NCBI GenBank assembly: GCA_036652035.1
Contig: JAVVWR010000025.1
Location: 1 to 38,407, forward strand
Reading direction: 5' to 3'
DNA length: 38,407 nucleotides
Origin: JAEZVV01 sp036652035
GTDB taxonomy: Bacteria > Pseudomonadota > Gammaproteobacteria > Burkholderiales > Burkholderiaceae_F
Shown: piece by piece, positions 31,389 to 38,364 of the stretch
How the letters are laid out: each line of letters starts with the position of its first letter
Numbering within the stretch: the first letter of the stretch is position 1
Notes under the pieces: model-generated
The model's database searches: none
What the model saw: the letters and a program-made list of their open reading frames with translations, nothing else
What the model was told of the DNA's origin: nothing
Made by a program: the position numbers and the translations under genes

Positions 31389-32417
31389 TTACTGCGCGGG
31401 GTTGGGCAGCGAGGCGTGGATCGCGTCGATCGCCGCCTCGAGCTCGGGCGGGATCGGCGTGGCGCACGCCTCAATGTTTTCCTCGAGCTGCTCGACCGAG
31501 GTCGCACCGAGGATGGTGGCGCCAACAAACCAGCGCGAGGCGACGAAACCCAGGGCCAACTGCACCGGCGTGAGGCCGTTGCGGCGGGCGAGATCGACGT
31601 AACGCACCGTCGCTTCCACCGTTTTGGCGCGCAGGTAGCGCGGGCTCCAGTTGGGCGGAAACAGGGTCAGGCGGCCAGCGCCTTCAGGCGTGAGGTACTT
31701 GCCGCTCAACTGACCGAAAGCGAGCGGGCTGTAAGCCAGCAAGCTCACGTTCGAACGGAAGCAGGTTTCATCGAGCCCTTGCTCATACGCACGGTTAAGC
31801 AGGTTGTACGGATTCTGGATCGTCGCGATGCGCGGCAGACCGAATTCATCGGCCACCCGCACGAACTCGGAAACACCCCAGCACGACTCGTTCGAGACTC
31901 CAATTGCGCGGATCTTGCCCGCACTCACGAATTCGCCCAGCACCTCGAGCTGCTCGCGCACGCTCATCGCCTCCCGTTCGGCCTGCGGGTCAAAACGCGT
32001 GGCACCGAACACCGGCACGTTGCGCGCCGGCCAGTGGATTTGATAGAGGTCGATGTAATCGGTGCGCAGGCGCGCGAGGCTGCCTTCGACCGCGGCACGG
32101 AAACCGGCCGCGTCGAACGAGCCTTCGCGGATCCACGGCATGCGCGAAGGCCCCGCGATCTTGGTCGCCACCATCACGCGGCTGCGGTCCTGCCGCGCCA
32201 GCCAGGCGCCGACGATTTCCTCGGTGCGGTGGCAGGTCTCGGCGCGCGGCATCACCGGGTACATCTCCGCGGTGTCGATAAAGCGGATGCCGCGCTCGAG
32301 CGCGAGATCGAGCTGGGAAAACGCTTCGGCGGCGCTGTTCTGCTCGCCGAAGGTCATGGTGCCCAGGCACAGCCGCGAGGTTCCCGCCCCCTCGCGCGCC
32401 AGCGAGAGCGCCGACAT
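31389..32417 (-). CDS. tas: Aldo/keto reductase, Tas-like
   Basis: A 342-residue NADPH-dependent aldo/keto reductase closely resembling E. coli Tas. Shared blocks are LCLGTMTFGEQNS, FIDTAEMYPVMPRAET (catalytic Asp and Tyr), VATKIAGPSR (Lys), TDYIDLYQIHWP (His), AIGVSNESCWGV, and TIQNPYNLLNRAYE. E. coli Tas was found as a suppressor affecting tyrosine-requiring starvation-associated reversion; its real substrate is unknown. The ATG at 32417 overlaps the pyrD stop (ATGA), so translation is coupled. thpR follows 13 bp later. Confidence 0.92.
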   Translation of the reverse strand: MSALSLAREGAGTSRLCLGTMTFGEQNSAAEAFSQLDLALERGIRFIDTAEMYPVMPRAETCHRTEEIVGAWLARQDRSRVMVATKIAGPSRMPWIREGSFDAAGFRAAVEGSLARLRTDYIDLYQIHWPARNVPVFGATRFDPQAEREAMSVREQLEVLGEFVSAGKIRAIGVSNESCWGVSEFVRVADEFGLPRIATIQNPYNLLNRAYEQGLDETCFRSNVSLLAYSPLAFGQLSGKYLTPEGAGRLTLFPPNWSPRYLRAKTVEATVRYVDLARRNGLTPVQLALGFVASRWFVGATILGATSVEQLEENIEACATPIPPELEAAIDAIHASLPNPAQ

Positions 32418-33472
32418 CACGCGCCCTTCTTCAGGTTGGCCACGCGCCAGCGCGCCACCGCCTCGACGCAGTCGGCCACCAGTTCCGGGCCGCTGTAGAT
32501 AAAGCCGGTGTAGAGCTGAATCAGCGAGGCGCCCGCCTGCATCTTCGAAACCGCGTCGTCGGCGGTCATGATGCCGCCTACGCCGATGATCGGCAGCCGG
32601 CCCTGCAGGTGTTGCGACAGCAGGTGAACGACTTCGGTCGAGCGCACGGTGAGCGGCTTGCCCGACAGGCCGCCCATCTCTTCGGCGTTGGGCAGGCCCT
32701 TGACCGCTTCGCGCGAGATCGTGGTGTTGGTGGCGATGATGCAATCGAGGCCGTGGGCGACCAGAGCGTCGGCGGCGCGGCGGATCTCGTCGTCAGCCAG
32801 GTCGGGGGCGATCTTGACAGCGATCGGCACGCGGCGACCGTGGATTTCCTGCAGCTGGTTGCGTTCGGCGGCCAGACCGGCGAGCAGTTCGTTGAGTTCC
32901 TTGTCGCCTTGCAGCGCGCGCAGGTTCTTGGTGTTGGGCGAGGAGACGTTGATCGCCACGTAGTCTGAATGCGCGTAGACCTTGCGCAAGCAGATCAGGT
33001 AGTCGTCGAGTGCGTTCTCGATCGGGGTGGCCGCGTTCTTGCCGATGTTCAGACCGACGATGCCGCCGCGCGCGCGGTACTTCTCACCCGAGGCGACGTT
33101 CTCGATGAAGCGATCGACGCCTTCGTTGTTAAAGCCCATGCGGTTGATCACGCCTTGGGCCGGGATCAGACGGAAGATGCGCGGCTTGGGGTTGCCAGGC
33201 TGCGCTTTGGGCGTGACGGTGCCGGCTTCGATGTGGCCGAAACCCAGGGCGCCGAGGCTGCTGATGTGGGCGGCTTCCTTGTCCATGCCGGCGGCCAGGC
33301 CGACGGTATTGGGAAAGCGCAGGCCCATGACATGGACGGGATCGTCGGCAACGGCGCGGCTGACCAGCTTGGTCAGGCCGAGACCGGCGGCCCAGTCGAT
33401 ATTGCCGAGGGTGAGGTTGTGGGCGGTTTCGGGGTCGAGCGCGAACAGTGCGCGGCGGGCGAGCGTGTACAT
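32417..33472 (-). CDS. pyrD: Dihydroorotate dehydrogenase, class 2 (quinone)
   Basis: A 351-residue FMN enzyme that oxidises dihydroorotate to orotate with quinone as acceptor, the fourth step of pyrimidine synthesis, at the inner membrane. The N-terminal amphipathic segment (MYTLARRALFALDPETAHNLTL) is the membrane-binding extension specific to class 2. Conserved blocks are GLAAGMDKEA, FGHIEAGTVTPKAQPGNPKPR, NRMGFNNEG, NVSSPNT (catalytic Ser), NTTISR and GVGGI. It lies 30 bp downstream of bpt and overlaps tas by a few bases. It is the only core biosynthesis gene in this operon. Confidence 0.97.
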   Translation of the reverse strand: MYTLARRALFALDPETAHNLTLGNIDWAAGLGLTKLVSRAVADDPVHVMGLRFPNTVGLAAGMDKEAAHISSLGALGFGHIEAGTVTPKAQPGNPKPRIFRLIPAQGVINRMGFNNEGVDRFIENVASGEKYRARGGIVGLNIGKNAATPIENALDDYLICLRKVYAHSDYVAINVSSPNTKNLRALQGDKELNELLAGLAAERNQLQEIHGRRVPIAVKIAPDLADDEIRRAADALVAHGLDCIIATNTTISREAVKGLPNAEEMGGLSGKPLTVRSTEVVHLLSQHLQGRLPIIGVGGIMTADDAVSKMQAGASLIQLYTGFIYSGPELVADCVEAVARWRVANLKKGA

Positions 33473-33502
33473 CGGCGATCCGGATTGTTGGGGTGGAGCG
33501 GG

Positions 33503-34258
33503 CTAGGCGGCGGGTGGCGGCAGTGGCTGCCAGCGGCCGTTCTTGAGGATTTCCAGCGGGGCGAAACGGGCTTTGTAGGCCATTTTGCCGCTCGCTTCGA
33601 TCCAGTAGCCCAGGTAGAGAAAGGGCAAGTTGAGGGTACGACATTGCTCGATCTGCCACAGGATGTTGAAAGTCCCTAGCGACGCGCTCGTTTGATCCGG
33701 GTCGAAGAAGGTGTAAACGGATGAGAGCCCGTCGGCCAGGACATCGATGATCGACACCATGCGCAAGGTCCCGAGGCGGCCATCGGCGTGCGGGTGATCC
33801 CGGAATTCGACCAGGCGAGTGTTGACCTTCGATTGCAGCAGGAACTGGGTGTATTGCTCGCGGCTGTCGTTGTCCATGCCGCCGCCGCAGTGGCGCGCGG
33901 CCTGGTAACGCAGGTAGAGCGCATAGTGCTCGGCATCGAAAGCCAGCGCGGCGACACGCGAGACCAGCCGCTCGTTCGTGCGCCAGGCGCGACGCTGATT
34001 GCGACGCGGTGTGAAGGCGAGCGCATTGACCCGTACCGGAATGCAGGCGCGGCAACCGTCGCACCACGGACGGTAGGTAAAGATGCCGCTGCGGCGAAAC
34101 CCCATTCGCACCAATTCACTGTAGACATCGGCATTGATGAGGTGAGCGGGAGTGGCGACCTGGGAGCGTGCGGCCAGCCCCTCGAGATAGCTGCAGGGGT
34201 AGGGCGCGGTGGCGTAAAACTGCAGCGCCGAAAAAGGCAGTTCCTTGAGATTGGCCAT
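33503..34258 (-). CDS. bpt: Aspartate/glutamate leucyltransferase (Bpt)
   Basis: A 251-residue transferase of the ATE/Bpt family that moves leucine from Leu-tRNA to proteins with N-terminal Asp or Glu, making them ClpS/ClpAP substrates. The N-terminal CPCSYL-like segment here is YPCSYLEGLAARSQVATP. Next comes the Cys-rich YRPWCDGCRACIPVRV, and the C-terminal domain has SVYTFFDPD and LYLGYWIEASGKMAYKARFAPLEIL. Length and order fit the family. The start is 1 bp after the aat stop. Confidence 0.95.
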   Translation of the reverse strand: MANLKELPFSALQFYATAPYPCSYLEGLAARSQVATPAHLINADVYSELVRMGFRRSGIFTYRPWCDGCRACIPVRVNALAFTPRRNQRRAWRTNERLVSRVAALAFDAEHYALYLRYQAARHCGGGMDNDSREQYTQFLLQSKVNTRLVEFRDHPHADGRLGTLRMVSIIDVLADGLSSVYTFFDPDQTSASLGTFNILWQIEQCRTLNLPFLYLGYWIEASGKMAYKARFAPLEILKNGRWQPLPPPAA

Positions 34259-34259
34259 G

Positions 34260-34985
34260 TCACCCGGGCGACAGCAATTCGTTCAAGGGGCGTCCCGCGT
34301 AGGCCGGCCAATCGGGGGCTGGCGCGCAGACCGCGGACTTCAGATGAGCGCTGAAATCACGGCGCGTGATGGGTCTGGCGCCGAGCGAAGCCAGGTGCGA
34401 CGTCGCTTGCTGGCAGTCTATCAGCGGCACGCCTTCGCGCTGCAACACGGTCACCAGGGTGGCCAGGGCAATCTTCGAGGCATCGGTGACGCGGGCGAAC
34501 ATCGATTCGCCATAGAACATGCGGCCGAGCGCGACGCCGTAGAGGCCGCCCGCGAGTTGGCCGTCGATCCAGGTTTCGACCGAATGCGCCAGGCCGCGTT
34601 GGTGCAGTTCGCAATACGCAGCGATCACCGCCTCGGTGATCCAGGTGCCGGGTTGACCGGCGCGCGGTGCGGCGCAGGCCCGCATCACGGCTTCGAAGTC
34701 GCGGTCGATCCAGATTTCGCCATGCTCGCCGCGGGCGACCCGCGCGAGTGTTTTTCCCAGCGAGCGGCTGCGCTTGAACGCAGCGGTGGGCAAGACCATG
34801 CGCGGGTCAGGGCTCCACCACAGTACCGGTTCGCCTTCGCCATACCAGGGAAAGATGCCGCGGGTGTAAGCGGCGATCAGGCGTTGCGCGGAGAGGGTCG
34901 GGGTGGCGGCGAGCAGACCGTTGGGATGAAGCAGTGCTGTCGTGAGCGGAGGAAAGGGATCCGCCTCGGCCAGCCACGGAATCAT
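34260..34985 (-). CDS. aat: Leucyl/phenylalanyl-tRNA--protein transferase
   Basis: A 241-residue enzyme that adds Leu or Phe from aminoacyl-tRNA to proteins with N-terminal Lys or Arg, creating N-degrons for ClpS. Diagnostic segments are AAYTRGIFPWYGEGEPVLWWSPDPRMVL, TWITEAVIAAYCELHQRGLAHSVE, and GLYGVALGRMFYGESMFARVTDASKIAL, followed by LIDCQQATSHLASLGA. The ATG overlaps the stop of the NUDIX gene by 3-4 bp, and bpt follows at once. Both branches of bacterial N-end-rule tagging are thus produced from one transcript. Confidence 0.97.
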   Translation of the reverse strand: MIPWLAEADPFPPLTTALLHPNGLLAATPTLSAQRLIAAYTRGIFPWYGEGEPVLWWSPDPRMVLPTAAFKRSRSLGKTLARVARGEHGEIWIDRDFEAVMRACAAPRAGQPGTWITEAVIAAYCELHQRGLAHSVETWIDGQLAGGLYGVALGRMFYGESMFARVTDASKIALATLVTVLQREGVPLIDCQQATSHLASLGARPITRRDFSAHLKSAVCAPAPDWPAYAGRPLNELLSPG

Positions 34986-35548
34986 GGCAGCTCGGGTTTG
35001 GGCAGTCCGCCGGCGATCTCGTGCGTGTGAATGCCAAAGCTGCCGCGGGCGCGATCTGCAAAAAAGAGTTGCAGCGTGGTGGTGACGGTGCGGAAGGCGA
35101 GGTCGTTCCAGGGAACCTCGGCTTCGGAGAAAAGTCGGGCTTCAAGGGTTTCTTCGCCCGGCTCGAAGGCGAGGTCGAGCAATTCGGCGCGATAGAAGAT
35201 GTGGACCTGTTCGGCGTGCGGCACGTCGAGCATGGTGAAGAGCGGCCCCAGCGTGATGCGGGCGCCGGCTTCTTCCACCGTCTCGCGCTGAGCTCCCGCG
35301 GCGGTGGTCTCGCCGATTTCCATGAACCCGGCCGGCAGGGTCCACAGGCCCAGGCGCGGTTCAATCGCTCGGCGACACAACAGCACCTGTTCTTGCCAGA
35401 CCGGGATCGTGCCGACGATCGGCCGTGGATTGACGTAGTGGATCGCGCCGCAGTTGTCGCAGCAGTCGCGCTCACGGTTGTCGCCATCGGGGATGCGACG
35501 CGTCACGGCATGGCCGCAATGTGAGCAGAATCGGGCGGGAAGGGTCAT
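34982..35548 (-). CDS. NUDIX hydrolase with N-terminal zinc ribbon
   Basis: A 188-residue NUDIX hydrolase. A zinc ribbon (C8-SHC11 and C30-DNC33) precedes the NUDIX fold. The NUDIX box is complete: G74-FMEIG-E80-TTAAGAQ-R88-E89-TV-E92-E93-A-G95. This combination resembles the ribbon-containing ADP-ribose/NADH pyrophosphatase branch, but the protein is shorter than NudC (about 257) and lacks its N-terminal domain. It is the first gene of the minus-strand operon, upstream of aat. The start at 35548 gives MTLPARFCSHCG, directly before the ribbon. The frame continues upstream into the tRNA region and is not coding there. Confidence 0.9.
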   Translation of the reverse strand: MTLPARFCSHCGHAVTRRIPDGDNRERDCCDNCGAIHYVNPRPIVGTIPVWQEQVLLCRRAIEPRLGLWTLPAGFMEIGETTAAGAQRETVEEAGARITLGPLFTMLDVPHAEQVHIFYRAELLDLAFEPGEETLEARLFSEAEVPWNDLAFRTVTTTLQLFFADRARGSFGIHTHEIAGGLPKPELP

Positions 35549-35631
35549 CACCAAGACAGTGTAGCAATGCCGCAGCCGGGCGGCTTTCGCGGCCCGTTCA
35601 TCGTATTTTGAATAAAAAGTTTCACTCGATT

Positions 35632-35659
35632 TGGACAAGGCTGAAAAATCGTGTATATT
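35632..35659 (+). promoter_or_regulatory. Sigma-70-type promoter of the initiator tRNA gene
   Basis: TGGACA (5 of 6 to the -35 consensus), 16 bp, then TATATT (5 of 6 to the -10). It predicts a start near 35666, about 45 bases before the mature tRNA. The surrounding region is AT-rich, unlike the rest of the window. Confidence 0.7.
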
Positions 35660-35711
35660 TCGTTCTCTCGCTGCTGCAGCGCAAAACGCAGAGCGAAGCG
35701 AGAAAAGTTGC

Positions 35712-35788
<77 letters not shown>

Positions 35789-35799
35789 GACCCAGAAAT

Positions 35800-35831
35800 A
35801 GCCCGTCGTTCGAAAGAGCGGCGGGCTTTTC
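35800..35831 (+). terminator. Intrinsic terminator after tRNA-fMet
   Basis: AGCCCG/CGGGCT plus five further pairs, two of them G-T wobbles, and a 6-base loop, followed by TTTTC. It begins 11 bp after the CCA. Confidence 0.8.
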
Positions 35832-36261
35832 TGCATTTTGGGGTTCGCTGCATTTTCATGGTTTTCTGCTGCGACTTTGGGTGAGTGCTTTTCCGTTTCG
35901 TTTCCTGCTGGATCAGCCGTTGATCGTTTGATGCCGGCAGAAGTTCAATGGGATGGATTCGAGCTTCTCAATGTGGCGTGATTTGCGCGCGCCGCGCCAA
36001 CGCGGTGTTCGATTTCCCGGCGCGAGAAAAATAAGCGCGGCATTGACGAGATGGCATGCAAACGGGCTATCGCGGGTCTGGGGATTCCCTCTTTTAATCG
36101 AGTGAAAACTCAGATCAAACGGCTGCTGATTGCCATTTCCGCGCTGCAGTTTTCGGCCCGAACCGGACCGCCGCTGGTGGGGCACGCTGGGGTTGCGATT
36201 GGCGCCTTGTGGGGCCGTTTGCCGCCTTGTTGAGTGCGGGGTTTCCATTGCGGCACGGGGG
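35832..36261. other. Noncoding region downstream of tRNA-fMet
   Basis: About 430 bp of lower GC content than the rest. Possible short frames (for example 36051-36233) show no family resemblance or ribosome binding site. I see no integrase and no repeat of the tRNA 3' end that would mark an integrated element. Confidence 0.5.
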
Positions 36262-36282
36262 GCGACTCTCTGGTAGAGTCGC
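36262..36282. other. Strong hairpin (GCGACTCT/AGAGTCGC)
   Basis: An 8-bp perfect stem with a 5-base loop CTGGT, extended by flanking G-C pairs. A weak T-containing tail (CTCGTTTTC) follows 10 bp later. It may be a terminator remnant or the 5' part of a structured RNA. It shares GTCGCGCC with the hairpin at 36550-36571. Confidence 0.5.
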
Positions 36283-36371
36283 GCCCTTGCTCGTTTTCGG
36301 ACGGGTCAAGAGATTACTCATTTCGGATGCGGACATAATTCCAAGTCGGAATCGTGTTTCCGTCGCCAGTT

Positions 36372-36402
36372 GAGGCCTTCCCAGTGAGGGCCTCTTTGTT
36401 TT
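36372..36402 (+). terminator. Terminator with no known gene upstream
   Basis: GAGGCC/GGCCTC stem, extended by a G-T and two more pairs, followed by TTTGTTTT. The nearest upstream gene is the tRNA, which has its own terminator. A short hairpin ATTCC-AAGTC-GGAAT and a CATAAT hexamer lie just upstream, so this could be the end of an unannotated small RNA of about 60 nt. Confidence 0.6.
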
Positions 36403-36538
36403 GTGTGGCGTGGCCAGGCCGCGCCTACACCGTGCCCAAGCCCGAGTGCGAGACCGTATCGGTCCGTGTTCGGCGACCCTTGGTCGATGGCTCTCGGGCA
36501 CCGCGCTCTTTCTCGGTTAGGGCAGCAAGCCCGGTGAA

Positions 36539-36544
36539 TAGAAT
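36539..36544 (+). promoter_or_regulatory. Possible -10 element (TAGAAT) for the small Cys-rich gene
   Basis: TAGAAT lies 48 bp before the ATG at 36593. Transcription would begin near 36551, that is at the first bases of the hairpin at 36550-36571, so the hairpin would be the 5' end of the mRNA. The -35 position is weak. Confidence 0.35.
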
Positions 36545-36549
36545 CTTTT

Positions 36550-36571
36550 GGCGCGACTGAGAGGTCGCGCC
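36550..36571 (+). other. Hairpin in the 5' leader of the small Cys-rich gene
   Basis: GGCGCGAC/GTCGCGCC, 8 bp perfect with loop TGAGAG, followed by ATTGTTTTGG. It resembles an imperfect terminator placed just before the ribosome binding site. It could be a leader attenuator, a 5' stabiliser, or the terminator of an upstream small RNA. Confidence 0.5.
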
Positions 36572-36592
36572 ATTGTTTTGGAGACCTGGAAA

Positions 36593-36826
36593 ATGGATGA
36601 AGCCGACGTCACGCTGGAACTGCAAGAGCGCTTCGAAGAAATGCGCCGCAAGTACGCCGCGGTGGCCCCCAAAGAGGCTGTCACTTACACCCAGTGCCGA
36701 TTCTGCGAAGAGGAGCTGAGCGATCCGATCCTGATGAAGGCCGGCTTCTGCGACAGTTTCTGCCGCGACGAGTACGAGAAAACCCAAAAGATGCGAGCGA
36801 TCAACGGCCGACCCGCCGCCAACTAA
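36593..36826 (+). CDS. Small Cys-rich (zinc-ribbon-like) conserved protein
   Basis: A 77-residue soluble protein. The N-terminal half is a charged helix (TLELQERFEEMRRKYAA). The C-terminal half has CRFCEEEL and, about 18 residues later, GFCDSFCRDEYEKTQK: two CX2C/CX3C pairs spaced as in a small zinc ribbon. I do not recognise a named family. GGAG lies nine bases before the ATG. A hairpin occupies its leader, and its original terminator was split by the IS4-type element 27 bp downstream of the stop. A nucleic-acid or protein-binding role is possible but not shown. Confidence 0.75.
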   Translation: MDEADVTLELQERFEEMRRKYAAVAPKEAVTYTQCRFCEEELSDPILMKAGFCDSFCRDEYEKTQKMRAINGRPAAN

Positions 36827-36856
36827 TCCCTCGCTGATCGTCAAGATCAAGGCCCT

Positions 36857-36865
36857 CCATCGGAG
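36857..36865. repeat. Left copy of the 9-bp target-site duplication
   Basis: CCATCGGAG directly precedes the left IS end and is repeated exactly at 38326-38334. Nine bp is within the usual range for IS4-family elements. Together with the upstream CCCT it includes the left arm of the original terminator. Confidence 0.85.
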
Positions 36866-36866
36866 C

Positions 36867-36899
36867 AATGCCGCTCAGTTAACGCTGAGCGGCATTTTT
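36867..36899 (+). terminator. Intrinsic terminator in the left end of the IS
   Basis: AATGCCGCTCAG/CTGAGCGGCATT, 12 bp perfect, loop TTAACG, followed by TTTTT. Its left arm is the IS inverted repeat and its loop holds the transposase stop codon. It faces into the IS and would now end transcripts of the small Cys-rich gene. Confidence 0.9.
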
Positions 36900-38220
36900 C
36901 ATGCTGGGGTAGCGGGTTTTGGCCATGCGCACCGCTCGCGGGTAGCGGCGCTTGGAGCGACGCGGCGGGAGCAGGAAACGGCGGATGGCCTGACGCATGT
37001 TTCTGAGCTTGGCCGGGATCGCGCCGGGTGAGGCGCTACTGGAGCTCCAGAACCACGCATCGATGATGTGGCGCAGCGCGGTGATGAAGCTGATGCGACA
37101 CGGTTCGACCTGGGCTTCTTGCGCGATGTGCGCCATCTCAAGGCGAACCAAGTTGCGTACATCAAGAGCGTGGCCCCGAGCTCCTGCTCGACGCCTTCAG
37201 GGTGCTGACTGCGCAGCGTCATGGCCTGATGCAGCATGTCGGTCTTGAGTTCGGCGCGGGCGATCGATCTCCCAGCGCTCGTGGTAAAGATCGAAGACCT
37301 CGTCGGCTGGCCAATCCTTCGGCTCGGCCAGCGAGGTGAAGACGGTCTTGGCGCGACCGTCGATCGCCCGCGTGATGGCGCGCACCGTCCAGGTCGGTGG
37401 CAGGCTGGGATTTTTCTTGCGGGCCTGGGGCGAGACCTTCATCTGCAGCTCAACGTCGCCCGGGCCGTGCGTGCGCAGCACCTCGCCCTTGAGTCCGGCG
37501 CGGGCGGGAATGAGCCAATGGCGGCCTTGTTGTTGCAGCGGGTAGAGCAGCCCGGTCGAATAGAAGCCCTTGTCCACGATCACCAGCGAGTCGGCCGGCA
37601 GCTGTGGCCACAGTCGCGCGGCCAGGGTGTATTCGCTGGTGTCATACGCATCGAGGCTGGCATCGACCAGCAAGCGCGCTCGCACCTCTTGCAGGCAGGC
37701 CATGCGCACCGGCGGGAAGGGGCTCTGGTGGTGAGCGTGATTGCGTTGCCCCCCAAAGCGCGCTCGATTCTCGGGCGTATCGGGCGTATCGGGCGTGCAC
37801 CAGACCACGCCGTCGAGCGCGTAGAGCGCCAGACCGCGCCACCGATGGCGACCCGCTTCGGCGTGCGCCCAGCGAGCGGCGGTGTGCGCAAATAGCCACC
37901 GCAAAGGCTCGTGCCCGAGGCGTTGACGAGCCTGACTCAAAACGCTTGAGCTCACCGGCTCGCCCGCGGCTGGCAGGGCAATCTCGAGCGCTTCGGCGGT
38001 GTGCAGAATCGAGCGATCGCGCAGCCACGCCACGCCCAGCCCAGCCCAGCACCAGCCAGACCGCTTGCTCCATCGGCAGCCGGCGCCGCCGCATCGTCGT
38101 CACTCCCGTGGCTTGCAGCGCCTGGTCGATCCACTCGTGTGGCAAGTGTTTCTGCGCCACACCCCAGTGCTCCGGCGTGGCGTAATCGTGGGTGTCACTC
38201 AGGTCTTGGTGCAGCAGCAT
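36879..38220 (-). pseudogene. IS4-family transposase, disrupted by frameshifts
   Basis: The coding sequence is split over three frames. The N-terminus (MLLHQDLSDTHDYATPEHWG to EQAVWLVLG) ends at a CCCAG x3 tandem repeat at 38035-38049. It resumes in another frame as VAWLRDRSILHTAEALEIALP. The core has the first Asp (YALDGVVWCTP), the second Asp (VIVDKGFYS), and the Y-(2)-R-(3)-E region as YHERWEID, where the catalytic Glu appears as Asp just before a frameshift near 37245. The C-terminus (ELKTDMLHQAMTLRSQHPEG, then after a shift near 37160 VRLEMAHIAQEAQVEPCRISF) runs to the stop at 36879. At least three shifts make it nonfunctional. An upstream GTG at 38271 is an alternative start. Confidence 0.88.
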
Positions 38221-38274
38221 CGGCCATCGACGGGCCCGCTTCGGCTCAGCTCCGTTTGGAATCGATCGCACTCC

Positions 38275-38308
38275 ACAAAAAAGCCAAGGCCCCGAAGGGC
38301 CTGGGCTT
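38275..38308 (-). terminator. Inward-facing terminator at the right end of the IS
   Basis: Read on the minus strand: AAGCCCAGGCCC, loop TTCG, GGGCCTTGGCTT, then TTTT. It lies upstream of the transposase start and would stop transcription entering the IS from outside, as is known for several IS elements that protect against read-through activation. Confidence 0.8.
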
Positions 38309-38325
38309 AACTTGGCGGCATGGCG

Positions 38326-38334
38326 CCATCGGAG
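38326..38334. repeat. Right copy of the 9-bp target-site duplication
   Basis: CCATCGGAG, identical to 36857-36865, followed by GG and then ATTTTTTT: the right arm and T tract of the interrupted terminator. Confidence 0.85.
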
Positions 38335-38364
38335 GGATTTTTTTGTCGCGCCTCTCGGCGGAAC

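Larger units (their letters stand above)
36866..38325 (-). mobile_element. IS4-family insertion sequence (decayed), about 1.46 kb
   Basis: Bounded by the 9-bp direct repeats. The ends are inverted: ATGCCGCTCAGTTAA near the left edge and, on the other strand, ATGCCGCCAAGTTAA near the right edge, closely resembling the ends of IS4 (TAATGCCGATCAGTTAAG). Length, end sequence and transposase all fit the IS4 family. The transposase reads from right to left and is frameshifted, so the copy is probably inactive. Each end holds an inward-facing intrinsic terminator. Confidence 0.88.

Noticed and set aside
36853..38336. CCCTCC...GGAGGG as the outermost inverted repeat of the IS
   Set aside because: The 9-bp direct repeat CCATCGGAG and the IS4-like ATGCCG ends inside it fit better. 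CCCTCC and GGAGGG are then the two arms of the interrupted terminator.
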